The notes below the pieces were generated by a model, which worked only from the letters and a program-made list of their open reading frames with translations, had not been told where the DNA came from and made no database searches. A program made the translations under genes and the position numbers. Positions 1-8,917 of a DNA stretch of 64,000 nucleotides are shown piece by piece (within the stretch, counting starts at the first letter, position 1; each line of letters opens with the position of its first letter). Origin of the DNA: JAICYJ01 sp963766445 (GTDB lineage: Bacteria; Actinomycetota; Thermoleophilia; Gaiellales; JAICJC01); NCBI GenBank assembly GCA_963766445.1, contig CAVXZW010000014.1:124001-188000 (forward strand), read 5' to 3'.

Positions 1-2115
1 GTCGTCGACACCCAGGGAGACGCGCTCTTTGCCGTCTTTCCGCGTGCCCGGGAGGCAATCGCCGCTGCCGCGGAGGCGCAGCACGGCCTGGCCGCACACG
101 CGTGGCCGGGAGGCGTCGAGGTGCTGGTGAGGATGGGCCTTCACACTGGCGAGCCGCTGGTGGATGGCGAGCATTACGTCGGTCTCGCCGTGCACCGCGG
201 ACAGCGGATCTGCTCGCTCGCGCACGGCGGTCAGGTGCTGCTTTCGTCGGTGACCGCCGACCTGATCGCTGATGAGGTGCCTGCCGGCGTCGCCATCGGC
301 GACGCCGGCAGCGCTCGGCTGAAGGACTTTGACCGTGAGGAGCGGTTGTATCAGCTTCTGATCGACGGGCTGCCGGGTGAGTCCCAGCGGTTGCCGGCGT
401 CAGCAATTCCCGGGCCATTCAGCGGCAGCGAGGAGCTGCTGGCCGCGCGGGTGTCATCGCCGTCAGCACCGGTCGACGTGCGACTGCTGGGTCCGGTCGA
501 GGTCGCGGTCGCGGGATCCACGGTCCCGATCGGAGCTGCGAAACAGCGGCTGATCCTGGCGCTGTTGGCGCTACGTCCGGGCGAGATGCTGTCCTCGGAC
601 GTCCTCGTCGACCTGATCTGGGGCGGCCGGCCGCCGGCGACGGCGACCAAGGCGCTTCAGGTCTACATCAGTGAGCTGCGGCATCGGATCGAGCCGGATC
701 GATCGGCACCAATCGTGATCGTTAGCCAGCCGCCGGGCTACCGGTTCGGTCTGGACGCCGACAAGACCGATCTCGGACGTTTCGAGCATCTCTGGCAGCG
801 CGGCCGCAGCGCAACCGCCGCCAACGACGCCGAGCAGGCGGCTCGGTTGCTGGGCGAGGCACTCGGGCTGTGGCGCGGCCGGCCGTTGGCCGACCTTGCC
901 TATGAGCCGGCGATCCTGTCCGACGCCGCCCGGCTCGAGGAGATGCGGCTGGCATGCCTGGAGGACCGGATCGATGCCGACCTGCAGCGGGGGCGACACG
1001 CGGCGTTGGTACCGGAGTTGGAGGCACTGGTTCGGGAGAACCCTTTGCGCGAGCGGCTGCGTGGACAGCACATGCTTGCGCTGTACCGGTGCGGACGTCA
1101 GGCCGATGCGCTCGTCGCCTACCAGCAGGCGCGCAAGGCGCTGGTTGAGCAGCTCGGTATCGACCCGTCACCTGCGATCGTCAAACTGGAGCGGCTGATG
1201 CTGCAGCAGGACAGATCGCTCGAACTGGTGCCGGAGTCCGCAGGCGCCCCGCCCGTCGAGCCGGCGTTCGAGGAGCGGATGGTGATGGTGGTGTCCCAGT
1301 CTTCGGACGACGTTGAAGGCCTGCTGCGGGTGGCGGTGCCGCTTGCACGCTCCGGGTTTTCGATTGTGCTTGGGCGGGTGTTGGAGTACGCACAGGGTGT
1401 CGATGTGACGGCGCGGCTGGGCGAGGTGACGCGACGCCTGGTCGAGCACCGGGAGCGACTCGTCGACCAGGGTATCTCCGCCCGGGTGGCGGCGTTCGCC
1501 AGTCGCGACCGCGGGCCTGATCTCGTCAAGCTTGCCGTTCAGCAGGGCGCCGAACTGATCCTTGTGGATGGCACCGCGGCCGTGCGCGAGGGCGGCTCGA
1601 GCGTGTTTCACGAGATCGTCGACGACGCTCCGTGCGATGTCGCCATGCTCGTGGCCGACGGTCCGAACCATCCCGGTGACGCAATCATCGTGCCGTTCGG
1701 CGGCAGCCAGCACGACTGGGCAGCGCTCGAGCTGGCCGCTCTGCTGAGCCACTCCGAGCGGAAGCGGTTGGTGCTGGCGGGCGCGGAAGGAACCACAACC
1801 GACGATCCGGATGCGAGTCGCATGCTTGCCAGCGCGAGCCTGATTCTCCAGCGAGTCAGCGGCATCGTCGCCGAGCCGGTGCTGATCGAGAGGGGTGCGC
1901 AGGGGCTGCTGGAGCTGGCCGCGAGTGCGCATCTGATCCTGGTCGGCATCGCGCCCAGCTACCGCGATCGGGGCCTGGGCGAGACGCGCTATCAGATCGC
2001 GATGCACGCTCCCGTGCCGTCGCTGTTCGTGCGCCGCGGGACCCGGCCTGGCGTACTCTCACCCAACAGGACGATGACGCGTTTTTCCTGGTCACTCTCC
2101 ACCTGGAGCGGCTGA
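1..2115 (+). CDS. 5'-truncated cyclase-SARP-universal-stress hybrid regulator
   Basis: The frame is open from base 1, so the N-terminus lies outside the window; 704 residues are visible. Residues about 1-125 are the C-terminal half of a class III nucleotide cyclase domain (QGDALFAVF, LHTGEP, HGGQVLLS). About 158-250 resemble an OmpR-type winged helix followed by a bacterial transcriptional activation domain (to about 405), the AfsR/DnrI/SARP arrangement. About 425-690 resemble two degenerate universal stress protein folds. The layout suggests a cytoplasmic DNA-binding regulator that integrates nucleotide or stress signals. Cyclase activity cannot be judged because the first metal-binding Asp motif is missing from the window. 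A strong hairpin follows the stop codon. Confidence 0.8.
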   Translation, partial: VVDTQGDALFAVFPRAREAIAAAAEAQHGLAAHAWPGGVEVLVRMGLHTGEPLVDGEHYVGLAVHRGQRICSLAHGGQVLLSSVTADLIADEVPAGVAIGDAGSARLKDFDREERLYQLLIDGLPGESQRLPASAIPGPFSGSEELLAARVSSPSAPVDVRLLGPVEVAVAGSTVPIGAAKQRLILALLALRPGEMLSSDVLVDLIWGGRPPATATKALQVYISELRHRIEPDRSAPIVIVSQPPGYRFGLDADKTDLGRFEHLWQRGRSATAANDAEQAARLLGEALGLWRGRPLADLAYEPAILSDAARLEEMRLACLEDRIDADLQRGRHAALVPELEALVRENPLRERLRGQHMLALYRCGRQADALVAYQQARKALVEQLGIDPSPAIVKLERLMLQQDRSLELVPESAGAPPVEPAFEERMVMVVSQSSDDVEGLLRVAVPLARSGFSIVLGRVLEYAQGVDVTARLGEVTRRLVEHRERLVDQGISARVAAFASRDRGPDLVKLAVQQGAELILVDGTAAVREGGSSVFHEIVDDAPCDVAMLVADGPNHPGDAIIVPFGGSQHDWAALELAALLSHSERKRLVLAGAEGTTTDDPDASRMLASASLILQRVSGIVAEPVLIERGAQGLLELAASAHLILVGIAPSYRDRGLGETRYQIAMHAPVPSLFVRRGTRPGVLSPNRTMTRFSWSLSTWSG

Positions 2116-2119
2116 TGCA

Positions 2120-2153
2120 TTACGCATCCCGCCCAGCTGGACGGGATGCGTAA
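2120..2153. terminator. 12-bp perfect hairpin between convergent genes
   Basis: A perfect inverted repeat: arm TTACGCATCCCG at 2120-2131, 10-nt loop, and its exact reverse complement at 2142-2153. It sits 5 bases after the stop of the regulator and just before the 3' end of the convergent secreted-protein gene. There is no clear U-tract, so this is a likely bidirectional terminator by position and stem strength only. Confidence 0.6.
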
Positions 2154-2176
2154 ACGTCAGGGCTCCGGATGGCAGA

Positions 2177-3307
2177 TCACATGGCCCCGGTCGGCTTCCC
2201 TCGGCCCGTGATGGTGGCACCCGTGGCAGGATCGACGAACAGGAAGCTGCTTCCGGCCAGCTGCGAGAGCGCGTTCGAGACTGCGCGCTTGAGATCGCTC
2301 TCGCAATAGAACTCGCCGCGACTGGTCCAGTGGTACGCGGGATTCGAGTTGGTGCAGTCCCAAGTCAGGTTGCCCGTCTGCCGGGAGCCGTTCACCAAGT
2401 GGTAGAACTGGATCGAGCTCCACACCCGGGATCCCTGGACGAGGGCGTTTGTGATCGTTCCCGGCATCACGTACGTTCGCGCGAATACCGAGGAGCAGGC
2501 GAGTCCGCTCTGGTTGCAGCTGCCGCCGTTCAGCGATAGCGTGTGCAGGGTGTAAGGCGCGTTCACGAGCGTCGAGAAACCATTGACGCCACTGCCATAG
2601 GCGCGGCCGAAGCCGAAGCAGGAGGCGATCACGCTTTGTGCCGTGCTCGAGACCTGTCCGTTCGCATAGGCGAATGCACCCCAGCTGCGATAGAACCCGT
2701 GGTTGATGAACACCTGCTCCGTGTTGCAGGTGTTCTGTTTCAGCTGGGTGGTCGTCTCGCCGGCCAGCGAGTTGGGGTAGACGGCGCCGTAGTCCATCCC
2801 GACCTCTGAGCCGTACGCATTTCGTAAGCAGCTCAGCAGGGAGAACGACGGGTAAATGTTGCCACTGCTGGAACCGGCCGGGTAGGAACCGGTGTTGGGC
2901 GTGTAGCCGGGCACCGTGGCGAAGTGCACCGGCACTGACTGCGCAGACGCGGTTCCGGGCAGGGTGATCGCAGCCATCGCGTCGAGCTCCTGCTGCAGCG
3001 TGTCAACGCCAGATACCAGCTGCCCGCCGTCCTGCCAGCCCCAGATGTTTCGTGCGGCCGTGACCGTGATCAGGTGCGAAACGTCAGTCGACGATGACGT
3101 CGACATGGTAATTCCCGCATTCACCGTCGCCTTCGCACGGGCGGCATTTGGCCCCGGCGTGCACGTATCCGGAGCGCCGGCTGCTCGTGCCACACCGGCC
3201 GACGCCAACGATGCAATGGCCATGATCGCGATGACCAGCAAAGCCATAAGCGACGCACGGCGCCGCAGTCCGGGAACGAAGATATTGGGAGCGTAAGTGA
3301 CGTTCAT
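2177..3307 (-). CDS. secreted protein of unknown function
   Basis: 376 residues. The ATG at 3307 is preceded by GGAAAGGA at a good distance and gives a classical signal peptide: RRR near residue 15, a hydrophobic stretch, then an ARA-AGA type cleavage site near residue 43. The mature part is rich in Ser, Thr, Asn and Gly and has several Cys (CTPG, SCLRN, NTCNTE, SCFGF, GSCNQ, ACSS, WDCTN, FYCES), as expected for an extracellular disulfide-bonded protein. No family was recognised. The frame also runs upstream to a second ATG at 3457 that has a near-identical ribosome binding site; that start would bury the signal peptide 50 residues in, so the shorter form is preferred. Transcribed toward the hairpin at 2120-2153. 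Confidence 0.7.
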   Translation of the reverse strand: MNVTYAPNIFVPGLRRRASLMALLVIAIMAIASLASAGVARAAGAPDTCTPGPNAARAKATVNAGITMSTSSSTDVSHLITVTAARNIWGWQDGGQLVSGVDTLQQELDAMAAITLPGTASAQSVPVHFATVPGYTPNTGSYPAGSSSGNIYPSFSLLSCLRNAYGSEVGMDYGAVYPNSLAGETTTQLKQNTCNTEQVFINHGFYRSWGAFAYANGQVSSTAQSVIASCFGFGRAYGSGVNGFSTLVNAPYTLHTLSLNGGSCNQSGLACSSVFARTYVMPGTITNALVQGSRVWSSIQFYHLVNGSRQTGNLTWDCTNSNPAYHWTSRGEFYCESDLKRAVSNALSQLAGSSFLFVDPATGATITGRGKPTGAM

Positions 3308-3716
3308 TGCATGTCCTTTCCAACCGCGTTGGAAATTTCCTGCAACGAGCTCGACGTCCACCATGTAGGGGCCAGGATCGTGATAATCACCGAGGCGGTA
3401 AGGTGCGCTCGGCGCTGGAGTCCAACAGCGAATGCGGGTGTCGTGGGTGAGATCCATCGCATGTCCTTTCCTCAGATCACCACTGTCGAGCGGTGGCCTA
3501 AGGCGACGGCAAGGCGCTGCCTAAGCGACCGAGCGTCGCCTGAATCGCACGGTGACTCCGCCTTCGACGCCCACCGCGCCGCATTACCAGGGCCAGTTCG
3601 GCACGACGGCTGCAGCAATACGCATAACCACGCTGGCAACCCGGTACGCCGTTGCCTTCATCAAACCTCAACGCCATTCCCAGCCACCTCTCAGGTTGCT
3701 CGCCGACACTGAGGGC

Positions 3717-5150
3717 ATGGCTACCTCCACCCACCAGCCTGCCACTAGGCCGCTCGCCCACCGCAATGACGTCGGAGATGCGCCGTTGCGGCGCGGCTAC
3801 CGCTGGGTGCCGACGCTGCACCACCGCCCCCGTCATACGCCCAACCGGCGCCATGCTGACGCCGTCTCCTGGCTGATCGGCATCGGTCTCGGGATGACGC
3901 TCGCGCTGGGCGTGCGAGCGGAGTCGTTCGGCGATCTGTCGAAGGCCGGAGGCCTTGCCACGTTCGGCGGCCGCCTCTCGGCCCTTGCCGGCACCTACCT
4001 GATGCTGGTCGTCGTCCTGCTGATCTCGCGCCTGCCCGCAATCGAGCGCTCGCTCGGCCACGACAAACTCGTGCGCCTGCATCGCCGGTTCGCGCCGATC
4101 GCGCTGGCTCTGATCGTCGCCCACGGCCTGCTGATCACGCTCGGCTACGCCCAGGGCGCCTCACGCGGCGCGCTGCACGAGTTCTGGGTGATCCTGACCA
4201 CGCTGCCCGGCATGCTGATGGCGACCGCCGGCTTCGTCCTGTTCATGGCCGCCGGCGTCACCTCCTACCGCATCGCTCGCCGGCGCATCAGCCACGAAGC
4301 GTGGTGGTTGGTGCACCTCACGACCTACGCCGCCATCATCCTCAGCTTCTTCCACCAGGTCTGGACCGGCGCGAGCTTCGTCTCCGACCCGGTCGCCAAG
4401 CTCTGGTGGACCGGCCTGTACGTGCTGGTCTTCGCGGCCGTCATCTGGTACCGCCTGCTCGTCCCGTTCTGGCGCAGCGTCTACCACCGCCTCCGCGTCG
4501 TCGCCGTGTATCCGGAAGGCTCCGGCACCGTCTCGCTCGTGCTGAAGGGCCACCACCTCGACCGCCTCCGGGTCAACGGAGGCCAGTTCATGCAGTGGCG
4601 GTTCCTGCGGCCGGGGCTCTGGTGGCAGGCTCATCCCTACTCGCTCTCGGCCATGCCGATGCCGCCCTACCTGCGTGTCACGGTCAAGGATCTCGGCGAC
4701 CACTCCGGCGAGCTGGCCCGCATCACGCCCGGTACGCGTGTCGCCGTCGAGGGGCCGTATGGCGCCTTCACTCGCCACGCCGCGGAGCGCGACAAGCTGC
4801 TCCTGGTCGGCGCCGGCGTCGGCGTCACGCCGATCCGCGCGATGCTCGAGGATCTGCCCGCCCATGCCGACGTCGACGTCATCCTTCGGGCCACGACGGA
4901 GCAGGAGCTCGTGCTGGATGAGGAGGTGGCGGAGCTCGTCGAGCGCCGCGGTGGCCGGCTGCACCGCCTGGTCGGCGACCGCCGCCAGGTGTCGCTCACC
5001 CCAGAACTCGTCCGCGCGTTGGTGCCCGATCTGCGCGACCGCGAGCTCTACATTTGCGGCCCCGCCGGATTCACCGATCGCTTCATCGCCGTCGCCCGCC
5101 ACCTCGGCATGCGGCGCGACCACATCCACCACGAGGAGTTCGCGTTCTGA
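3717..5150 (+). CDS. membrane ferric-reductase-like flavoprotein (FAD/NAD(P)H oxidoreductase)
   Basis: 477 residues. Residues about 45-235 form a ferric-reductase-like membrane domain with several helices carrying paired His that could bind heme (RLHRRFAPIALALIVAHG, LVHLTTYAAIILSFFHQ). Residues about 250-477 are a ferredoxin-reductase-type module: HPYSLS for flavin binding, LLLVGAGVGVTPIRAML for nucleotide binding and ELYICGPAGF near the C-terminus. It probably passes electrons from cytosolic NAD(P)H through the membrane. The ATG at 3717 follows a GAGG motif; a GTG at 3552 is open but would add a long non-hydrophobic leader. The stop shares one base with the next start, so it heads a coupled three-gene operon with an FMN-binding protein and ApbE. 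Confidence 0.85.
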   Translation: MATSTHQPATRPLAHRNDVGDAPLRRGYRWVPTLHHRPRHTPNRRHADAVSWLIGIGLGMTLALGVRAESFGDLSKAGGLATFGGRLSALAGTYLMLVVVLLISRLPAIERSLGHDKLVRLHRRFAPIALALIVAHGLLITLGYAQGASRGALHEFWVILTTLPGMLMATAGFVLFMAAGVTSYRIARRRISHEAWWLVHLTTYAAIILSFFHQVWTGASFVSDPVAKLWWTGLYVLVFAAVIWYRLLVPFWRSVYHRLRVVAVYPEGSGTVSLVLKGHHLDRLRVNGGQFMQWRFLRPGLWWQAHPYSLSAMPMPPYLRVTVKDLGDHSGELARITPGTRVAVEGPYGAFTRHAAERDKLLLVGAGVGVTPIRAMLEDLPAHADVDVILRATTEQELVLDEEVAELVERRGGRLHRLVGDRRQVSLTPELVRALVPDLRDRELYICGPAGFTDRFIAVARHLGMRRDHIHHEEFAF

Positions 5151-5650
5151 TGCGGCGCTCGACCATGATCGCCGGCGGCGCGGTGTTGGGTATCGCGGGC
5201 GTGATCGCGCTACCGCGTCCAAGCACACCCCAGCAGGTGACGGTTGCGGGCAACTCTGCGGCGACCGGGTCAGGGGGCGGACCGAGCTCGACCGCCGCCG
5301 CCGCCGCGACGACCACGAGCACGCCCGCGAGCAGCGTGTCTGCCCGGGCCGCGTCTGCCAAGCGGGCGGCGAGGACCGTCACCGGCAGCCTTGCCACCGA
5401 TCAGTACGGCCAGCTGCAGGTGAAGCTCAGCGTCAAGAACGGTCGTATCACCAAGGTCGGCTTCACCACCTTCGTCGCCAACGATGGGCACTCGGTGCAG
5501 ATCGATCAGTCCGCCGCGCCGGTGCTGATCGGCGAGACGATCGCCGCCCAGAGTGCGCACATCCAGGGCGTCAGTGGTGCCACCTACACCAGCAACGCCT
5601 ACCAACAGTCGCTGCAGGCGGCGATCGACAAGGCCGGGCTGAGGGCGTGA
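5150..5650 (+). CDS. exported FMN-binding domain protein
   Basis: 166 residues. An N-terminal hydrophobic segment (about 8-25) is followed by a Ser/Thr/Ala-rich linker and then an FMN-binding domain (about 78-166), related to the RnfG/NqrC flavin domain. The motif SGATYTS near residue 148 is the ApbE-type flavinylation site; the first Thr would carry covalent FMN. The domain is predicted to lie outside the cytosol, tethered by the N-terminal segment. It overlaps the upstream gene by one base and the downstream apbE by four (GTGA), so the three should be made together. Role by inference: electron acceptor for the membrane flavoprotein. Confidence 0.88.
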   Translation: MRRSTMIAGGAVLGIAGVIALPRPSTPQQVTVAGNSAATGSGGGPSSTAAAAATTTSTPASSVSARAASAKRAARTVTGSLATDQYGQLQVKLSVKNGRITKVGFTTFVANDGHSVQIDQSAAPVLIGETIAAQSAHIQGVSGATYTSNAYQQSLQAAIDKAGLRA

Positions 5651-6408
5651 TCACGCATGTCGAGCACGTGATGGGCACGGCGGTCAGCGTCACCGTCGAC
5701 CCGGGAAGCGGAGATCCCGCGGCCGCGATCGCCGACGCATGCGCCGTGCTGCACGCCGCCGACGAAACGTTCTCGACGTTCAAGGCGGGTAGTGTGATCT
5801 CGCGCCATCGCCGCGGCGAGCTGCGGGCGGAGGAGCTGCCTGCCGACATGCTCGAAGTGCTCGAACTCTCCGCCCGCGCGGCGCGGCTGACCGGTGGGTT
5901 CTTCGACCCGTGGGCGCTGCCGGGCGGCTTCGACCCGACCGGGCTGGTCAAGGGCTGGGCGGCACAGCGGGCGGTTGGGTGCCTGCGCGACGGCGGCGTG
6001 GCGGCCGCCATGGTCAACGCCGGCGGCGACGTCGCCTGCTTCGGCCCGGTTCCGTGGCGGATCGGCGTGCGCGACCCGGGCGACGCGGAGCGCCTGGTCT
6101 GCGTTGCCGACGTCACCGAGGCGATCGCCACGTCTGGAGGCTACGAGCGCCCCGGCGAACTGCTCGACCCGCGCGACCGCCAGCCGGCCGCACGGCTGGT
6201 ACAGGCGACCGTCGTCGGCGAGGATCTCGTGCTGGCCGACGCCTACGCGACGGCGCTCGTGGTCCGCGGCGAGCGGGGCCTGGCGATGGTCGAGGGCACG
6301 CCCTACGAGGCGGTGATCGTCACGCACGACGGCCGCATGCTGGCGACGCCCGGCTTCCCGATCGCCGCTCTCCAGCCGCGTTCGGCGGGCGCTACTTCGG
6401 CTGCCTGA
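5647..6408 (+). CDS. apbE: FAD:protein FMN transferase
   Basis: 253 residues, GTG start overlapping the previous stop as GTGA. The N-terminus has the family's MGT segment (VMGTAVSV). DETFSTF, FDPWALPGGFDPTGLVKGWA and NAGGDVA match the flavin-binding core, and LADAYATAL near residue 202 carries the acidic metal site. The enzyme moves FMN from FAD onto Thr of an SGAT motif, here very probably that of the gene just upstream. At about 250 residues it is shorter than typical secreted ApbE (about 330) and has no signal peptide, so the mature form may act in the cytosol or be a minimal version. Confidence 0.9.
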   Translation: MITHVEHVMGTAVSVTVDPGSGDPAAAIADACAVLHAADETFSTFKAGSVISRHRRGELRAEELPADMLEVLELSARAARLTGGFFDPWALPGGFDPTGLVKGWAAQRAVGCLRDGGVAAAMVNAGGDVACFGPVPWRIGVRDPGDAERLVCVADVTEAIATSGGYERPGELLDPRDRQPAARLVQATVVGEDLVLADAYATALVVRGERGLAMVEGTPYEAVIVTHDGRMLATPGFPIAALQPRSAGATSAA

Positions 6409-6685
6409 GGCCCGCTGCGACCTGGCTGGTTGTGGGACGCGAGGTTACGCCTCGTGACTCCGTTCCACCGACCACTCGCCACCGTAACGGAGTTTCGCAG
6501 CTCGGCTGACGAAGCTGGGTTTTCTGGCGCCGAACCAGGGCCCGATCCCGATGCAACCTGACACTGCCAGGTTGATGTCCGGCGTCTACCTCCAAGTCGG
6601 TCAGGGGGCGGCACACGAGCGCGCCGAGATCCAGGAGGGCGATTAGCTGAGTTTACGGGGCGACGCGCGTGCAGCCCTATGTCCG

Positions 6686-6868
6686 TCAGGGATGGGCGTG
6701 TCCGCGCCGACGCTTGTCCGCCTCACTAACGGCGACCAGCGCGATTCCGACCGCGATGATCCCGATCGCGAGCGCTGAGCTTGACCCGGTAAAGATCATC
6801 ACGACGCCAGCGAGCATCAGCACGACGGCCACAACGCTCATAGCCCAGTATGGGGTATACCGCGTCAT
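6686..6868 (-). CDS. small two-helix membrane protein
   Basis: 60 residues with two hydrophobic helices (about 8-29 and 32-48) and a basic tail ending ADKRRRGHAHP. The start is well supported by AAAGGAGGTG just upstream of the ATG. Nothing in the sequence gives a function. It stands alone, opposite to the flanking genes. Confidence 0.6.
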   Translation of the reverse strand: MTRYTPYWAMSVVAVVLMLAGVVMIFTGSSSALAIGIIAVGIALVAVSEADKRRRGHAHP

Positions 6869-7093
6869 CAGAACACCTCCTTTCGCTCTGGAACGCTATG
6901 GCGCGTGCCCCCCCTGCAGCGAATCCGGGCATCCACGGTTTTGGGCTGCGCACGACTACGGTGTTCCGCGACTCGATACGACACCGACCATCACCGTCAA
7001 ACGCGCGCCGCGCGTGCACGACGGCTTTCCCCGCATCAACGATAGGCGCAGGCCACCGATGCGTCGGCGGTGCGCAGCGGCGATGCTGTCGCC

Positions 7094-7603
7094 ATGAATG
7101 TTCTCGTTGTCTACGCGAGCCGCCACGGAACCACCGCGGCGATCGCCGCCCGAATCGCCGATCGACTGGTTGAGGCCGGGGCCATCGTCGAGTTGCAAAG
7201 CGTTGATCAGGTCAAGGCACTCGCCGACTTCGACGCAGTCGTGTTCGGTGCGCCGGTGTACGACCAGTCGTGGCCGCCCGAGGCTAACGGCTTTGTCGCT
7301 GGGCAGCGCGAAGCCCTGGGCGCGCGACCACTCTGGCTGTTCAGCGTAGGGTCGTTCGGCGACACGAAACGGGTGATCGGCCGTGCGACCCACAAAGAGC
7401 CCAAGGACATCGCGCAAATCCGTGCCGAACTGCGGCCGCTCGAATACCGCGTCTTCAAGGGTGTCATCCGGAAACACCAATGGCCGTTTTGGTCGCGCGT
7501 GTTCTTCCGTGCGCTCGGTGGGCGCTTCGACGACCACCCCGACTGGCGGACGATCGATGCCTGGGCCGAGCAGATCACGATCGAATCATCCCCTGTCCGC
7601 TAG
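7094..7603 (+). CDS. flavodoxin-domain protein (HemG-like)
   Basis: 169 residues. It opens with the FMN phosphate-binding segment VVYASRHGTTAAIAARIA and continues with DAVVFGAPVYD, which is the flavodoxin fold as seen in menaquinone-dependent protoporphyrinogen oxidase (HemG-type) and related proteins. The C-terminal FDDHPDWRTIDAW is typical of this subgroup. It is probably a small FMN-dependent redox protein in the cytosol. HemG function itself is not established, since many actinobacterial members have other roles. The ATG at 7094 begins the beta strand directly; a GTG 24 bases upstream has no better ribosome binding site. Confidence 0.75.
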   Translation: MNVLVVYASRHGTTAAIAARIADRLVEAGAIVELQSVDQVKALADFDAVVFGAPVYDQSWPPEANGFVAGQREALGARPLWLFSVGSFGDTKRVIGRATHKEPKDIAQIRAELRPLEYRVFKGVIRKHQWPFWSRVFFRALGGRFDDHPDWRTIDAWAEQITIESSPVR

Positions 7604-8507
7604 CCCTGCAGGTTGCGGGCAGGCCGCACTTCTCCCACCTGGCGACGGGCGAGCCCAGATTCTGTCCGAACACCAGCGGTGACCATCAAAGGATGGTGGC
7701 GCGTGCACGCTTACCGGTTAGCCCGATAGATCGAGCAGCTCGACGACGTCGGCGGCGCTCAGGTTGGGATCGGTCTGGGCAGGGCCGCCTCCCGCTGGGC
7801 GACGGTAGTTGCGCACCTGGAACCGGAGGCGGCCCATGAGCCAGCGGGATGCAACAACTGAGCGCGGTGGCGTCGGATATGCCGACAGAGCAAACACCGT
7901 TGACTAGCCCGGGCGTTTCTATGGAAGGCCATTCCGATGAGTTGGGCGAAAGGCGTAGAGTCGATGCCGTAGGAACGACTATGTCGCGCGACGGGCGGAC
8001 TCGTCGAGCATCACGAGCGCTCCGTATCCGGCCACGAAGAACGCGCGGCACGGTGCCCAGGCGAGCAACGCGAAGCTGCGCCGCCACCCGGTTGCTCCAC
8101 GGACGTGGTTGGCGAGCCACACATGCAGCTGTCCGAGCAGCACGCCGGGACAGAGGAGCCGAAACAAGAGCCGCCGCAGAACGGGCATCGGATTTACGTA
8201 CCACGGAAGTCACGAAGCTAACCACGCGGGTGGTCTGACGCATCCTTCCACGCCCTTCAGTCCCCCACGTTCCGGACTGATGCGGAGTGAATGAGTCCGG
8301 TGCGGCCGGGTATGTCCACCGTATGGAGGCCGATTGCGATGGCGCGGCTGTTGATCGGTTATCGGCGCACGTATCGGGTCGTGGGCTGACCGTTCACCTC
8401 AGCAGGCTCACCACCGGGCCAGCTTGCGTTCACCTTGCCCGCGGGGTCATCGACCACCAGCGGCAACCGAAGGTGTTGTTGAAGCTGCAACGGCGAGGAT
8501 GATCGTG
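7604..8507. other. 900-bp region without a convincing gene
   Basis: No reading frame here has both a ribosome binding site and recognisable content. Two weak candidates on the minus strand are a 69-residue hydrophobic frame at 7979-8188 and a 39-residue frame at 7718-7837 that ends in SAADVVELLDLSG. Neither has a Shine-Dalgarno sequence. The base composition is less biased than in the core-like right half of the window. Decayed DNA between accessory genes is the simplest reading. Confidence 0.4.
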
Positions 8508-8681
8508 TCAGTAGCTGGTTCGGCGGCTTGGCAGCACCGCGCAGATGATCACCGGGATCACGCCGAACAGGAAGCCGAGCAGCGCCCAAACGACGGTGCT
8601 GCGATTCTTGTGGTTGGCGATCGCTGCGCACACCACCGCTGAGATGAGCGCGCCGAAAAAGAAGGCCTGCTGCGTCGTCAT
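8508..8681 (-). CDS. small two-helix membrane protein
   Basis: 57 residues, read directly from the minus strand. Two hydrophobic helices (about 7-22 and 31-50) are separated by the polar turn NHKNRST, and the C-terminus is basic (PSRRTSY). The pattern resembles short superinfection-exclusion-like or phage-shock-like membrane peptides, but no family can be assigned. The ribosome binding site is weak, so support comes mainly from the clean hydrophobic/polar alternation over the whole frame. Confidence 0.5.
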   Translation of the reverse strand: MTTQQAFFFGALISAVVCAAIANHKNRSTVVWALLGFLFGVIPVIICAVLPSRRTSY

Positions 8682-8917
8682 ACAGCAATGATCGGCCCCG
8701 CCGAATCGGCGCGGGTCACTCGTCCGAGGGATTGGCGGTTAGGAGCCCATCCCCGTTGGGCTGTCGGGAACGCTGTGTTCGTCGGGCGGCTCACAATGGC
8801 CGGTCGGATTGTCTGCGTCCGCGGGTACGCAGATCCGCCGCTCAGCACGAGGCTGATCCCATGCGCGATCGGATCCTTCGTCCCCCTCGGCAGCGCCAGA
8901 ACCTTCGCCCCGGCCGG

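Noticed and set aside
2177..3457. The secreted protein starting at 3457
   Set aside because: This start would place the signal peptide about 50 residues in; the ATG at 3307 has an equally good ribosome binding site and an exposed signal peptide.
7686..8243. A 185-codon minus-strand frame and overlapping plus-strand frames in the 7.6-8.5 kb gap
   Set aside because: Arg/Ser-rich composition typical of out-of-frame translation, no ribosome binding site and no domain.
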